Shown: positions 25,556-36,740 of the stretch, one piece after another | How positions within the stretch are numbered: the first letter of the stretch is position 1 | How the letters are laid out: each line of letters opens with the position of its first letter | NCBI RefSeq assembly: GCF_947179165.1 | Contig: NC_077240.1 | Location: 78,070,001-78,134,000, forward strand | Direction: 5' to 3' | DNA: 64,000 nucleotides | From: Solanum dulcamara | Lineage: Eukaryota > Streptophyta > Magnoliopsida > Solanales > Solanaceae | Notes under the pieces: generated by a model | The model's input: the letters and a program-made list of their open reading frames with translations, nothing else | Database searches by the model: none | Told to the model about the DNA's origin: nothing | Program-made: the position numbers and the translations under genes

Positions 25556-27080
25556 ATACAACAACAACAACCACCTAGTGAAATCCCACATCGTGGGGTC
25601 TGGGGAGGGTAAAGTGTACGCAGACCTGACTCCTACCAATGTAGGACGGTTGTTTCCGAAAGACCCTCGGCTTAATAGAAGCATAAAAAAAAGGTCAGAC
25701 AAGAATATTAGAGTAAATAAGTAGATAACAAAAACAGTCTAAACAATAGTATAATCAAAGCACAAAAATAGTAGATATTATTAGATAATAACATAAATAC
25801 CATAAATAACATAAATCAGAGTACAAAAAATCATAGTGCGTTAATACGCCTACGAATAAGGGGGAATAAAGCCACTATGTACTAGCCTTCTACCCTAATG
25901 TGTGTCCTCCACACCCTCCTATCTAAGGTCATGTCCTCGGTAAGTCGTAAATGTGCCATGTCCTGTCTGATCACCTCTCCCCAATATTTCTTCGCCCTAC
26001 CCCTACCTCTTCTGAAACCATCCATGGCCAACCTCTCACATCTCCGCACTGTTGCATCTGGGACTCTCCTCTTCAATGCCCAAACCATCTCAGTCGCGTC
26101 TCCCGCAATTCGAAGGAGTAAAAAATCTATTCGAGTTTTAGCCACTGAACTACGGAAGGTTACCAAGTGGTCCTCCTTCTTTGGGAAACTCGAGTTGGCT
26201 ATCACCAATCCGAAAGCTCTTGCGAAATCCAAAAGTGTGATTCCTCCTCCATTTCTGTCCCCGAAGCCAAAGCCCCCATGCACATCATCATACCCTTTCG
26301 AAATAGACCCGATGTGCCCAGTGAAATCCCCTCCTACGATAAGCTTCTCAGTAGGTGGTATGCCTCCCACTAACTCGTCCAACTCCTTCCAAAAACGCCT
26401 CTTATCCTCCTCGCGTAAGCATGCTTGCGGCGCATAAGCACTAATAACGTTCAACGTGATCTCTTCAATGACCATTTTAATCGACATCATCCTATCATTG
26501 ACTCTCCTAACCTCCACCACCTGATCCCTTAAATCACTGTCTATTAAAATGTCTACCTCATTTCTATACTTCGATTTACCAGAAAACCAAAGCTTATACC
26601 CGTCTACCTCCTTAGCTTTAGAGCCGACCCATTTTGTCTCCTGGACACAGGCTATATTAATCATCCTCTTCTTTAGAATCTTAACCAGTTCTATGAATTT
26701 ACCCGTTAACGTCCCAATGTTCCAAGAACCTATTCTCAGTCTAGACGCTCCTTTAACCCACTTACCCCTCCTTACCCTCGTCCCTGTCCATGAGCGAGAA
26801 CATGACCCTAGTCTACCATCACTATCCAAAGCCACGAAAATGCGCATGAACTAATAAATTATTCGGGGGTTTAAAATCGGCAAAATGTAACTACAAGTAT
26901 ATGAACAAAAGATAGATATATAAAGATATAAAAACCGGAGGTACCAACTCCGGTAAAAATGAACCTGGTTGCCGCCGGAAAATACTGTTCACGTCGGAGT
27001 ACTGTTTACGTCGGCGTACTTGGTTGAGTTGCAGCGATTGTTCGTCACCGGAAATACAGATCTGTACACCTGGAAAAAAA
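25556..27080 (-). mobile_element. RTE-type LINE, internally deleted
   Basis: Read on the minus strand, a GC-richer leader with repeated 'cgccgg/gtcgg' phrases (27080-26850) precedes an endonuclease reading frame (26847-25882), a short AT-rich part, then the RTE-type 3' tail. In plus-strand order the tail reads 'caacaacaacaaccacc' to 'ccctcggctt' (25556-25675). Reverse transcriptase is absent. The element ends about 190 bp before the peroxiredoxin start codon, so it forms or displaces much of that gene's upstream region. Confidence 0.8.
25882..26847 (-). pseudogene. RTE endonuclease fused to the C-terminal tail, RT deleted
   Basis: Open for 321 codons. Residues about 38-245 form an APE-like endonuclease (RIGSWNIGTLTGK, CVQETKW, ISAYAPQ, VGGDFTGHIG, FRSSVAKTRIDFLLLR). 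From about residue 250 the sequence jumps to the far C terminus of RTE proteins (RRCERLAMDGFRRGRGRAKKYWGEVIRQ, with ...LTEDMTLDRRVWR), so the whole RT is missing, yet the frame is kept. Some databases call such pieces craniofacial development protein 2-like. HIGS replaces the more usual HVG. Most likely a transposon remnant. Host use is not shown. Confidence 0.85.
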
Positions 27081-27084
27081 AAAG

Positions 27085-27220
27085 AAGTGAATTAGAGAGA
27101 CTACATATTAAAAGTGAATTAGAGAGACCAATATTATATCATTTCATCTTAAAAGTGAATTAGAGAGACTTACATATTAAAAGTGAATTAGAGAGACTAA
27201 TATTATATCATTTCATCCAT
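27085..27220. repeat. 68-bp tandem repeat just upstream of the peroxiredoxin start
   Basis: Two near-identical 68-bp units (27085-27152, 27153-27220), each with two copies of AAGTGAATTAGAGAGAC, followed in each by 'aatattatatcatttcatc'. This gives four copies of the 17-mer within about 110 bp, in the proximal promoter or leader, 53 bp before the ATG. Confidence 0.88.
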
Positions 27221-27273
27221 CAATGTTTTTGTCACACACAAATTCTAGAGCTACTGTTTTTCCTCCATTTTCA

Positions 27274-30200
27274 ATGGCTTGCAGTGTTACTTCTACTGCT
27301 CTTCTTTCTTCATCAAACCCTAGGGCTTCTGCTTCATCCAAATTGCCTTCATTTTCTCAGTCAAAAATTGTTCCTTCTTCTTCTTCCTCTTTTAATGGAC
27401 TCCGCAACTGTAACACTTTATTCTCTCGTATCCCACTTTCCATTTCTTCTCGCTCCAACAAATCCCCATCCTTCATTGTTCGCGCCTCTGTAAGCTTAAA
27501 TTTTCGCCCATTTGTTGCATATTTATTTGAAATGTTTTTTATTTTGAGAGTTTTAATGTCTTTTTTTTTAGATTGGGGTAGGGGAAATGGGTGAGGGGAT
27601 TACAGGCTGAGGAATTGAATTCTCTCTAATAAGGTGAAAGTTAGCTACCGATCAATCAGCTGAGCTACTAAGATTTCCGTTTGTTTGAGATTAGTTGTCT
27701 CTAGCATTTCCCAGTTTTGTTTTTAATGATTTTCTTATTACATTGGGGAGGGGGAAAAAGGGCAAGGAGGTCAGAGCTCGCCTAGTGAGCTACCTCCACG
27801 ATGTAGGGTTAAAGTCTGCATATACTCTATCCTCCTCAGACCCCATTTGTGCGAGTACACTGAGTATGTTGTTGTTGTTGTTAATATTTCTATCAATTTT
27901 GGTCTGAGTGCTTGGGTCTAGTGGCATAGACAACTTGTGATTTGTGGGTTAGTTGTAAGACAGGTCCTGTAATATGTGCTACTACCTCGGGATTTATGGG
28001 TTACCAAAAAAGATCATTTTTTTGTGTAGTGGAGTTGAGTATTGGATTTCAATGTGGTTTCGTCTTATTTTCAACATGGTGTAGTAGATGCAGTAATATT
28101 CGTTGTTTACGCCTCTGTACGCTACATTTTTTCCCTTTTTCCTGTTTTCTTAATGCCTTTTTATTTTGTTGGAGATTGGCTGAGCCTTTGGCTGGTTGGG
28201 CTCTTCTATGTGCCTATCACAAGTGTGTTCACGGATCAACCGCTCCTGTCAAAGATTTAGTTCATCCTTGATTCTGCTTCTATATATCATGTTATCAGTC
28301 CGTTTTTAGAAGTTCTTAGTGCTTGAATTATTTGTTCCGGATATACTGAAGTGTAGTTACATAGCATTAAGTCTTGACCTTCCCCTTGCCTCGCAAGAAC
28401 ATTATAAACTAGAAGAAAACAAATTCTAGACATGTCTTTCTACATGAAAGATGTTAGAAACTAATTAGACATAACCCGATCAACTATTGGTGTTTCAGAT
28501 AGATATTAAAATCTTCTTGTGTGTGTGTGTGTACTTTTATATTAAAAAATAGATAAACTGTTTTAGAAGACCAACCAAGTTAAGTAAACATACACTCATA
28601 TTTCCTATTTTAGATTGTTGAATTCCCATTCCGCCAACAATTTGTTTTTTTGCTCTACTTTGTATAAAAGGTGTATTTCCTCGTTTCTGGATAGTCATTC
28701 ATCTCTCTAATGTCATTTCCTGTTACTTCTCCCAACAGAGTGAAGTCCCACTAGTTGGAAATAAAGCACCAGATTTTGAGGCTGAGGCTGTTTTCGATCA
28801 AGAGTTCATGAAGGTAATATATTGGTGTTAAATGAATTGTTAGTACGAGATCCCCCTCTCTCTGTGTGTGTGTCTATGTCCGTGCGTTTCGCTTTTCTGC
28901 TTATCAAATTCAGAGCTTTCACTTTTTTTTCTTTTCGACTTCCTCTAGTTTCATTTATTTTAAGGATCTGCCACTTCTTTCATCAAAAAGAGAAAAAGAA
29001 TTATCCGCCATTTCACTGGCCTTGCTGCAAAAAGTTTGTATCTTGCTGTTAGGAGATGTTCTATTACTGAACACCTTATTCTTTTGGTGGACAAAAGAGT
29101 AAAGATTACTTCAGGAAGGCATGTTACTTATTAGCTATCCTTTTTGTTTAGCAATTAGTGAAGGAATCAGGATATGGAAGGAACAGAGTGCAGCAGAACT
29201 TCAATATGCAAAGTTTTCTTCGTGCATTTTAGGTTATATCAGACTTTGAAACAATGTTTTCCTAGAACTAGAACTTCTCTTTTCACTTCCTTCCTCCCTT
29301 AAATAACTGCAAGACGTTCCTTTAAACATCCAGTCATTTTGGGCGGGTTTCTTGGGCTATTTATAATTGAAGAATATTTTCTCTGCAGGTTAAACTTTCC
29401 GAGTATATTGGGAAGAAATACGTGATTCTCTTTTTCTACCCGCTAGACTTCACTTTTGTTTGCCCGACAGGTCAGCTTGTCCCTAAATATCACTCAGCTG
29501 CTAGTTGCAATTATAATATATTTAACTGATTATGGTGATTTCTTAATGTATTGTTTTGATATAATCTATTCCTTCTACTGTAGAGATTACTGCTTTCAGT
29601 GATCGTTATGAAGAATTTAAGAACGTGAACACAGAAATATTGGGTGTCTCGATAGACAGTGTGGTATGTCTTTCTTTCGTTTTAAATTTTCCTCTAGAGT
29701 GGTTGATTCGTTACTTGGAAATCATACCTAAATGGTCTGTGCCTTCTTGCATTGTGCTCCTCCTCCTCTACATCCCCTTTCACTTATTTAAAAAAGCCCT
29801 TTTCACTTGTTTTGAACTTTGTGCATTGTGCTCTTAGATGAAGAAGAGGCATAGAACTAGCTCTAGAAATTATCGAGGGTATACATAAATAGTTGTAGTT
29901 GGAAATGTCAACTGGGCACATTACAAAAGAAATTGTAATTGGAAACAAGTATTGAATAAGAAAGTGAATACATATGTTAAAGATAAAAATAGGGCAGCCC
30001 GTGCACTAAGCTCCTGCTATGTGGGGATCCGGGGAAGGTCCGGACCACAAGGGTCTATTGTACGCAGCCTTACCTTGCATTTTTGCAAGAGGCTATTTCC
30101 ATAGCTCGAATCTGTGACCTCCTGGTCATATGACAACCACCTTATCAGTTACACCAAGGCTCCCCTTCTTATGTGAAAGATAAGAAGTTGAAAAAAATGA

Positions 30201-31820
30201 GAGACTTGAAATGTGATTATGATTTTGGTATAGCTATCTATGCGACACCATCAACAAGACAAGCAATTTGGAAGAATAATAAGTATAGGTGCCTTAGGCC
30301 TTTGGCCTAGTGGTAAGAGCGCAAAGTGTGATGTGTGGATTTAAGTGGAGAAAGGTCGAGGAATGGTCTCATTATCACTGTATTTGAACCATGTGCTAGC
30401 TGATACGGAAATGAAGACCTTCGAGAACAAATATTGGACCGGGAAGAAAAAGGAAGAAGGAACTGAGAAGAAGGTATCAGCAACAACTGGTTTTATTACG
30501 GGGCTATCAGGGGTTTCTCGGTTGTTTAAAACAACAAGAGGAATAAGTGAATAAAAGTAATTTCATTAGCAAGACGAATAGGATTTACTTGTATCAAGAT
30601 ATCACATATGCTTGAAAAAACGTCTCAGTACAAGGCACAAGTTAATGCCAATTATTCAATCGTACTGATTTTTGTCATTGGTCATGTTAGCATAATTTTT
30701 TTTCCTAACATTGTTGACCTCATGTATTCTTGTAGTTCTCCCACCTTGCCTGGGTCCAAACTGATAGGAAGTCTGGTGGACTTGGTGATCTGAATTATCC
30801 ATTAATTTCAGATGTGACAAAGTCAATTTCAAAATCTTACAATGTGCTGATACCAGATCAGGTATGATTGTAGCTGTTTCGTACTGTGTAGGTAGCTTTT
30901 AGAATTACTTGTTGATATTGTTCTGGCATATCCCTCTCATTATTTGTCTATGTTTTTAAATTACAAGATATAGAAGTGAGAAATTTTTAGTTTGGGGAGA
31001 GTGCTTTGGATGCAGTGATACAAGCAATCAAGCACATAAACATGTTGAATAAGTGCTTTAGGATGGATTTGTGTACCTTTCTCCATTTCACTTGACTATA
31101 GATAATGTTTTTAAGCTATTATCACCTTAGATTCCATTCAACCTCATAACCATGAATTTCATAGCTGTCGGCCAGAGTCTTTATTATTTATTCCGAGGCA
31201 AAATGGAAATCTGATTCTATGCAGTTTTGCACCATTTTTCTGTAAACATCAGAGAATGACTTCTAAAGTTTGCCACTTTTTGAAGAGGCTTTGTGCAAGA
31301 CAACTTTTAATTTTGCTTTAAAATTTATCAACATATTTGATGTTGCATTTTGTGATGAGAACCGCCTGGTATCTTTCAGTCAATGTGTCTCTGGATCTTC
31401 CGTGTGGGTTCAGTAGTTTATTCCAAAATAAGCATGAAAGTGCCTTTATCATTTGAAGTGGAATCAGCTCCCTGATTTTTTTCTTATGTTGTTTTAGGGA
31501 ATTGCATTGAGAGGACTTTTTATCATTGACAAGGAAGGAGTTATTCAACACTCCACCATTAATAATCTTGCAATTGGTCGAAGCGTTGATGAAACATTGA
31601 GAACACTTCAGGTAACAAACATATCGCGACGCCAATATCATTTCTTTCATTAGACAAATCTGCTGCTTAGATTGTAATAATTATTTTTGGTCTTTTGCGA
31701 CAGGCATTGCAATATGTTCAGGAGAACCCGGATGAGGTATGCCCAGCCGGTTGGAAGCCTGGTGACAAGTCAATGAAGCCAGATCCTAAGGGCAGCAAAG
31801 AATACTTTGCATCCATATAA
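27274..31820 (+). CDS. BAS1: chloroplast 2-Cys peroxiredoxin (BAS1 type)
   Basis: Predicted 269-aa thiol peroxidase that reduces H2O2 and alkyl hydroperoxides in the chloroplast stroma, recycled by NTRC or thioredoxin. Seven exons joined in frame: 27274-27489, 28739-28813, 29389-29470, 29584-29663, 30736-30861, 31498-31611, 31704-31820. Exon 1 is essentially the Ser-rich transit peptide ([16 protein letters not shown] to about residue 72). The peroxidatic Cys122 lies in [13 protein letters not shown], the resolving Cys244 in [11 protein letters not shown]. The GGLG motif ([11 protein letters not shown]) and the C-terminal YF motif (EYFASI) mark a eukaryotic-type enzyme prone to overoxidation, able to switch to chaperone-like oligomers. 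Introns carry SINE and RTE-tail insertions. The gene converges with the PPR gene about 1 kb downstream. Confidence 0.96.
27745..27890 (+). repeat. TTG-tailed RTE/SINE 3' end in peroxiredoxin intron 1
   Basis: A diverged copy with 'gggttaaagtctgcatatac', 'tcagaccccatttgtgcgag' and a clean (TTG)n tail at about 27868-27881. It has the same tail family as 6945-7075, and an older look. Confidence 0.7.
29990..30169 (-). repeat. Au-type SINE in peroxiredoxin intron 4
   Basis: On the minus strand: tRNA-like head (GGGGAGCCTTGGTGTAACTG, later a B-box like GATTCGAGC), body with 'aaggctgcgtacaatagacc', end 'gtgcacgggctgcccta'. It appears full length. Imperfect 17-bp direct repeats flank it (29973-29989 TATGTTAAAGATAAAAA and 30170-30186, two mismatches). 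It belongs to the same family as the truncated copy at 11891-11980. Confidence 0.85.
30290..30345 (+). repeat. tRNA-like A-box fragment, possible SINE head
   Basis: 'tttggcctagtggtaagagc' is a good pol III A-box context, but no matching B-box or cloverleaf follows, so this is not called as a tRNA gene. It may be the head of a decayed SINE in peroxiredoxin intron 4. Confidence 0.35.
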
Positions 31821-32816
31821 GGGGATGAGATGGGTGCAATATCTCTATTCAATTGTTGTTAAGTGAGGTTGTAGAGCTTCTGTAACTTTTTTTCTCAACC
31901 TACCTGCTTCGAGTTTTGAGCATTTTTCCGAATAATGTATGCCCCAGTCTTCTATATACTCTGAACTTAGATCATAAATCGATAATGACAGCATGTAAAA
32001 GGATGGTTCTCAAAACTTCTATGTTTGAAATTAGTCACTTGTGTCAAGATTCAAGCAGTATATGAAATAAGATGTGTGTTTTGTATGTAACAGTTAGTGT
32101 AGTCTTCTTGTCTCGGCCTTGGTGGACACCTACATTAGCAGCTTGTGTTTACAAGACAGACTTGACAAATTAGTTATAGTTGAGGTGTGCACAAATTGGC
32201 TCATACTATGTACAGAAAGATTGATAACAATTATAACAGCTTGTTCTTTTTCTTAATAGATGAACTAACAAGAGTCGGTAAAGTTCATGTAACAATTTCA
32301 CTATAACATCAGCTACAAATAAAGCCTTGAAATTGGAACCTTAAAAGCTAAAGGTCAAGTTCTACTTCCTTGGTGAAGTATATCATTCAACAACAGCTCA
32401 AAAGTACAAGAATCGTACACCATAGGGGACCTAACAATGATGTTGAAGACAATCAAGATTCAGTGGAACTTCCGGTTGATGTTACATGGGATGATTACAT
32501 AATCGACTATGTACTGGGGCACATTAGCAAGCAATCGACACCCAAGTATATATTGAACCCCCTGCTGTTACAGGCAAGGCAAGGGGTTTTGAACTTGAGA
32601 CCTTCATTGTCCATGGCAGCACAAACATATTCTGTGCTCTGTCTCAAAACTGTGGGGTTGAGTTTCATCGCTGCTGCACCTGACATGTATTCTTGGACCT
32701 ATGGAGACCTCTTGTGCTTCCCAGGAAACTTCATCCTTTCCCTTAGTTCTGAGAATGGATGCTTGTGCAGTCAAACAGCATCAATGTAGTAGCAGCCTCC
32801 TCACTGATATCTCATA
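31821..32816. other. convergent intergenic region between peroxiredoxin and PPR genes
   Basis: It holds the 3' untranslated parts of both genes. A 139-codon plus-strand frame (32370-32789) is open but shows no recognisable domain and lies antisense to the expected PPR 3' leader. See the rejected list. Confidence 0.4.
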
Positions 32817-34694
32817 TCACAATGTCTTAGCCTGACTATGATGGCTACCCCAACGGCGTCGACGAGCTCTCCTCTTTCTCCCATCCAGTTGTGTTTTTGC
32901 TTTTTCTTTCAAGTCTCTTTCACCACGTCTCTTGTACATCTTGAAAGTCATATTTCTCTCATCAGCCATTTTCCTCACCTTTTCTGTAATCTCTGCAGCA
33001 ATCTGTCTATTATAAAGCTTCTTTAAACCCCGCATAAGCTTGGCAAATGTGTCTGGTTGAGGCATCAAGCCAGCATCCATCATATCTAAACAGTATGAAC
33101 AAGCCTCTTTCACATGTCCATTTGAAAACAATGCGTGAATCCAAATGGTCCATGCAGACGCGTTAAGCTCACATCCTTTGTTCATTATGCAACTCCAGAC
33201 ATCTTTACCTAGTTCAAGTTTTTCTGCTCGTAACAGAGAATTCAATAGGTCCTTCAGAGTACCATATTGAGGAGCAGACAGAAGACCTCTTCCAATCATT
33301 TCTTTAAAGTGATCACAAGCTTCGATTAGACGCCCTTGTTCAACAAAACCATTAATCATAATGATAAATGTGTCAACCCCCGGACTGATCCCATTTGCTT
33401 CTATTTGGTTCCATACTCGCACACCTTCATCAATTTCCCCCAATTTACAAGCTAAACGAATAACTATATTATAGATGCTAAGGTCAGGAGGTATACCGAT
33501 CTTATCCATTTCCTTCACAAGTTCCAAGCACTCTTCCAACTCTTCCTTCTTCTCATGAGCCAACATTATATGCAAATAAGTAGTCTGATTTGGTTCATAC
33601 CCTTTCTGCAGCATATTATCCAGAAGTTCATAACCTTTTTCAATCTTTCCCCACTTACAAAATCCACTTATCAAAGTAGTATAAGTTACAACATCAGCTT
33701 CACATCCACTTCTCTCCATATCCAATAATACCCGCACAGCTTCCTCCATCTTGTCCTGCAAACAAAGTGCCTGAATTACTATCGTAAACGAAGTTTCATT
33801 AGGATTGCAACCTTTTCTTCTCATCTCCTGCAACAGATCAAATACATCAGCCATTTTCCTAGACACTGCATAACCATTTAGCAAATTGTTATAAACCACA
33901 ATGTCAGGCTCAAAACCTGCCTCCCTCAATTTCACCAATACAACTTTCGCCTCCATAAGCTTCCCTTCTTTACACCAACCATATAACAACGACGTAAAAT
34001 GCTTTATCGTAGGACTAAACCTAAACCTCATTTCATCAAACAATGCAGCTGCTTCTTTTACACTACCATTTTTACACAAAGCATCCAACAAACACCCAAA
34101 AACATACTCATCTGGCTCAACACCATATTTAGGCATCTCATCCAACACTTCAATTGCTTTCTTTACCATTCTCGCCGAGGCGAATCTCCTCATCAAGACA
34201 ACAAACACTTCTTGTGTCAAAAACTGAGGATTCTCTTTCCTCATTTCTTCAACAAGTGCCCATACAGTACCAAACTGTCTCATTTTCCCTAATATCTTTA
34301 CCATTGCTTTATAAGCATCATGACTATGCCTATAACCAGGTTGCTTTGATGCCCATACAAAAAATCTATACCCCAAATTCCCAGCATCACCACAACGATT
34401 CAACACACGTTCAGTCAATCCTGAACGTGCTACTACACCAGATTCAAGCAAAGCAAGCTCAAGTTTAGGAACCCTTGAGTGAAATTTTCTTAAAATTCTA
34501 TAAACTTTCTCTACATCAGCTGAAAATTCATCATGATTTTTGTTCAAAAAAGAAGAAGAGATTAAAAGGGTCGATTCAGAATGGTAAAAAGATTTGCCCT
34601 TTGAAGAAACTGAGGCACTTTCCGGTAGGCTATGCAGTGAATAAGCTGCACGGAAGCTTAGTGATGAGCGCAAAAAACTGATAGTTTTCAACAT
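32817..34694 (-). CDS. P-class pentatricopeptide repeat (PPR) protein, organelle-targeted
   Basis: Intronless 625-aa RNA-binding protein. The N terminus (MLKTISFLRSSLSFRAAYSL) is basic and hydrophobic, as in mitochondrial presequences. From about residue 160 to 560, around eleven or twelve tandem 35-aa PPR units follow, for example PDEYVFGCLLDALCKNGSVK, PDIVVYNNLLNGYAVSRKM, ADVVTYTTLISGFCKWGKIE and PDLSIYNIVIRLACKLGEID. No E, DYW or SMR domain is present, so an RNA-editing deaminase role is unlikely. Stabilisation, processing or translation of specific organelle RNAs fits better. The C-terminal tail is strongly basic (DGRKRRARRRRWGSH), which may aid RNA binding. Its closest named relative is not certain. 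A TGGGCC/T-rich promoter lies just upstream. Confidence 0.93.
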   Translation of the reverse strand: MLKTISFLRSSLSFRAAYSLHSLPESASVSSKGKSFYHSESTLLISSSFLNKNHDEFSADVEKVYRILRKFHSRVPKLELALLESGVVARSGLTERVLNRCGDAGNLGYRFFVWASKQPGYRHSHDAYKAMVKILGKMRQFGTVWALVEEMRKENPQFLTQEVFVVLMRRFASARMVKKAIEVLDEMPKYGVEPDEYVFGCLLDALCKNGSVKEAAALFDEMRFRFSPTIKHFTSLLYGWCKEGKLMEAKVVLVKLREAGFEPDIVVYNNLLNGYAVSRKMADVFDLLQEMRRKGCNPNETSFTIVIQALCLQDKMEEAVRVLLDMERSGCEADVVTYTTLISGFCKWGKIEKGYELLDNMLQKGYEPNQTTYLHIMLAHEKKEELEECLELVKEMDKIGIPPDLSIYNIVIRLACKLGEIDEGVRVWNQIEANGISPGVDTFIIMINGFVEQGRLIEACDHFKEMIGRGLLSAPQYGTLKDLLNSLLRAEKLELGKDVWSCIMNKGCELNASAWTIWIHALFSNGHVKEACSYCLDMMDAGLMPQPDTFAKLMRGLKKLYNRQIAAEITEKVRKMADERNMTFKMYKRRGERDLKEKAKTQLDGRKRRARRRRWGSHHSQAKTL

Positions 34695-34841
34695 TAGGAG
34701 ACTTTAAAATCAATTTTCTGAAGTGGGTTTTGGAATTTGGTTGAAATTATCGAGAGTTTTGCGACTTTAAAGATGAACACGGCGGTTCACGGCGGAGGAA
34801 GGTCGCTGGCGATTAACGGCGCGACGGTGGTGTACGGTGGT

Positions 34842-34927
34842 TGGGCCAAGATAATATAACTATTTTTTTCAGGAACTTATAATAGTTGGCCCAATCTTAT
34901 TGGGCTGGAATGGTGAACTGCAGCCCA
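34842..34927 (-). promoter_or_regulatory. cluster of four site II-like elements upstream of PPR gene
   Basis: TGGGCC at 34842-34847, GGCCCA at 34888-34893, TGGGCT at 34901-34906 and AGCCCA at 34922-34927 lie 148-233 bp upstream of the PPR start codon. Site II motifs (TGGGCC/T) bind TCP factors and are typical of plant genes for organelle proteins. Function here is inferred from motif and position. Confidence 0.6.
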
Positions 34928-35382
34928 AATATATATATATTCTTAAGTTAAAATTTATATAACCTATTTACTTTTATCGTTTATCTATGAGAAGTATTGA
35001 AAACACCCTTAAATTAATTTTAGCCCTAAATTATTGACAGTCTTTAAAACAACCTTTTCTTTGGCTAATTATACTTAAATACACCCTCGATCTTGCAACA
35101 TGAGTGAAATACACCCCTAACTTCTCTCGGCTTTTTATTAAGAGTTTCATGCCTCCTATAAGAGTTTAAGACAATTTTCTATGTCATGTGACAGATTGGA
35201 GGTGTAAATACTTTTAGTTAGTCAAGTAGAGGGGTAATTTTAAGCCTATCAATAATTCGAGGATGAAACTAATAATTTGCACTAAGTTTAAGAGTATTTA
35301 CAATACTTCTCTCTTTATCTAATCATTAGCATATAACCAATGTATATTTAATTCTCGTCTAATTTAATTACTATCAATTTTT

Positions 35383-35513
35383 TTTAATTTTTTTTTGTTC
35401 GGAGTCCGTGAAATCCCAACTAAATTCGAATTACGCATTGCAGGATCCATTCTGAAATGATGCTTCCAACAATTTTTTTTTCATGCTTAGGACTCGAACC
35501 TGAGAAATCTGAT
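35383..35513 (-). repeat. tRNA-derived SINE, split by a MITE
   Basis: The minus strand carries a B-box (CAGGTTCGAGTCCTAAGC, 35488-35505). The plus-strand phrase 'gtgaaatcccaactaaattcg' matches 'cccgactaaattcgtatttc' in the SINE at 36463-36630. The SINE continues after the MITE (35912 to about 35940, 'gaatggaacaattccaccac'), so the MITE jumped into it. Confidence 0.65.
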
Positions 35514-35516
35514 TAA

Positions 35517-35908
35517 GAGCCCGTTTGGATGGGCTTAAAAAAGTAACATTTATGTATGAAGTGCTTTTAGAAGTTTAAAGTGCTGAAAGTTATTTTTATA
35601 AATAAGCAGTTGAGTGTTTGGATAAAAGTGCTTAAATGAGGAAAATTATGTGAATTTTTGGGTTAAAAGAATAAAAATGGTAGTTTGAGAATTTAGTTAA
35701 AATATAAAGGATATAAAAGTAATTTTCATGGTCAAAGAAAATGACTTTAAGCACTTAACAAAAAAAAAAGTTAGGAATCCTAACTTTTCATTTTTGACTG
35801 ACTTTAAGAACTTTCTGGCTTAAAGTTAGCATTAGGCAAACACGTCCAAAAGCTGAAAAGGGGCTTTAAGTTGGTTTTGACCAACTTAAAGCCAATCCAA
35901 ACGGGCTC
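35517..35908. mobile_element. Tourist-like MITE (PIF/Harbinger type), 392 bp
   Basis: Terminal inverted repeats GAGCCCGTTTGGATGGGCTT and, at the far end, GCCAATCCAAACGGGCTC, flanked by TAA direct repeats (35514-35516 and 35909-35911). Removing the element and one TAA restores an uninterrupted SINE, which confirms both borders. It has no coding capacity. Confidence 0.9.
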
Positions 35909-36462
35909 TAAGAATGGAACAATTCCACCACTGCAAAAATCCATGTTGGTGGAATAACCTATAGTTTAAAAGTCATAATTCGAACTATTATTATACAAAA
36001 TAAAGAGAGAGTTATATTCTATCAATGTCATTTGAGATTTTTAATGCCCTTATCATGTGGCCTCACATGATTCATTTGCTTATTATTTTATATATGAGGA
36101 CATATATCTAAGTAAAAAAAAAATAAAATCAAATTGTTTAACATTGTTTTTCTTTTGAAAAGGGATGGAATAAAATCCCTCAATTCCAAAATAATATTTT
36201 CATTGACTAAGCGCTTCCTCTTAAATGAGTTACGTGAATTGAATTAGTTATGATTTTTATGTGAGTTTCGAACATAGAATAAAAAATAAAAAATATATAT
36301 TAGTTTAATACATTAATGTGTTTCACATGTACCCCATCCATTGTGGTCATTATTATGTTGACCAATTGTCTTATTCCCTTAATCCAAGATGATTAAATGA
36401 TTAATCATTATATAGCAAAGGTTACGAATAAAAATTATTTATATAATAATCAAATCATATAT

Positions 36463-36630
36463 ATATGTTTTTTTATTCGGTGTTCGCTATCTAAATTGGA
36501 GCCCGACTAAATTCGTATTTCGCATCGGGAAGTCCCACATTAGGCTAAAGTGCTCCATCTATAAGAGATTTCGAACTCAAAACCTCTGGGTAAGGATAAA
36601 AAAGTATTTACCATTCAATCAAAATTTGTA
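36463..36630 (-). repeat. tRNA-derived SINE
   Basis: On the minus strand a degenerate tRNA head is seen: A-box-like TTGATTGAATGGTAAATAC and B-box-like GAGTTCGAAATC. The body ('ttcgcatcgggaagtcccac' on the plus strand) is shared with the split copy at 35383, and a T run lies near the 5' side on the plus strand. Confidence 0.65.
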
Positions 36631-36740
36631 ATTAAAATATATCGATGATATATAATTTATATGATCGATGCATATAACCTAATTAATGACTTTATAATTT
36701 TAATATGATTGATCATGAAACGGTTGATAAAGCATCTAAT

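Noticed and set aside
25898..26437. 179-codon plus-strand frame
   Set aside because: Lies antisense to the RTE endonuclease frame and mirrors its codon pattern.
29625..29837. 70-codon frame in the peroxiredoxin gene as a separate protein
   Set aside because: It is exon 4 read through into the following intron.
30297..30370. tRNA gene (good A-box 'ggcctagtggtaagagc')
   Set aside because: No B-box at the right distance and no cloverleaf could be formed. More likely a SINE remnant.
32370..32789. 139-codon plus-strand frame as a gene between peroxiredoxin and PPR
   Set aside because: No recognisable domain, uneven composition, and antisense to the likely PPR 3' region. It could be real, but the sequence alone gives no support.
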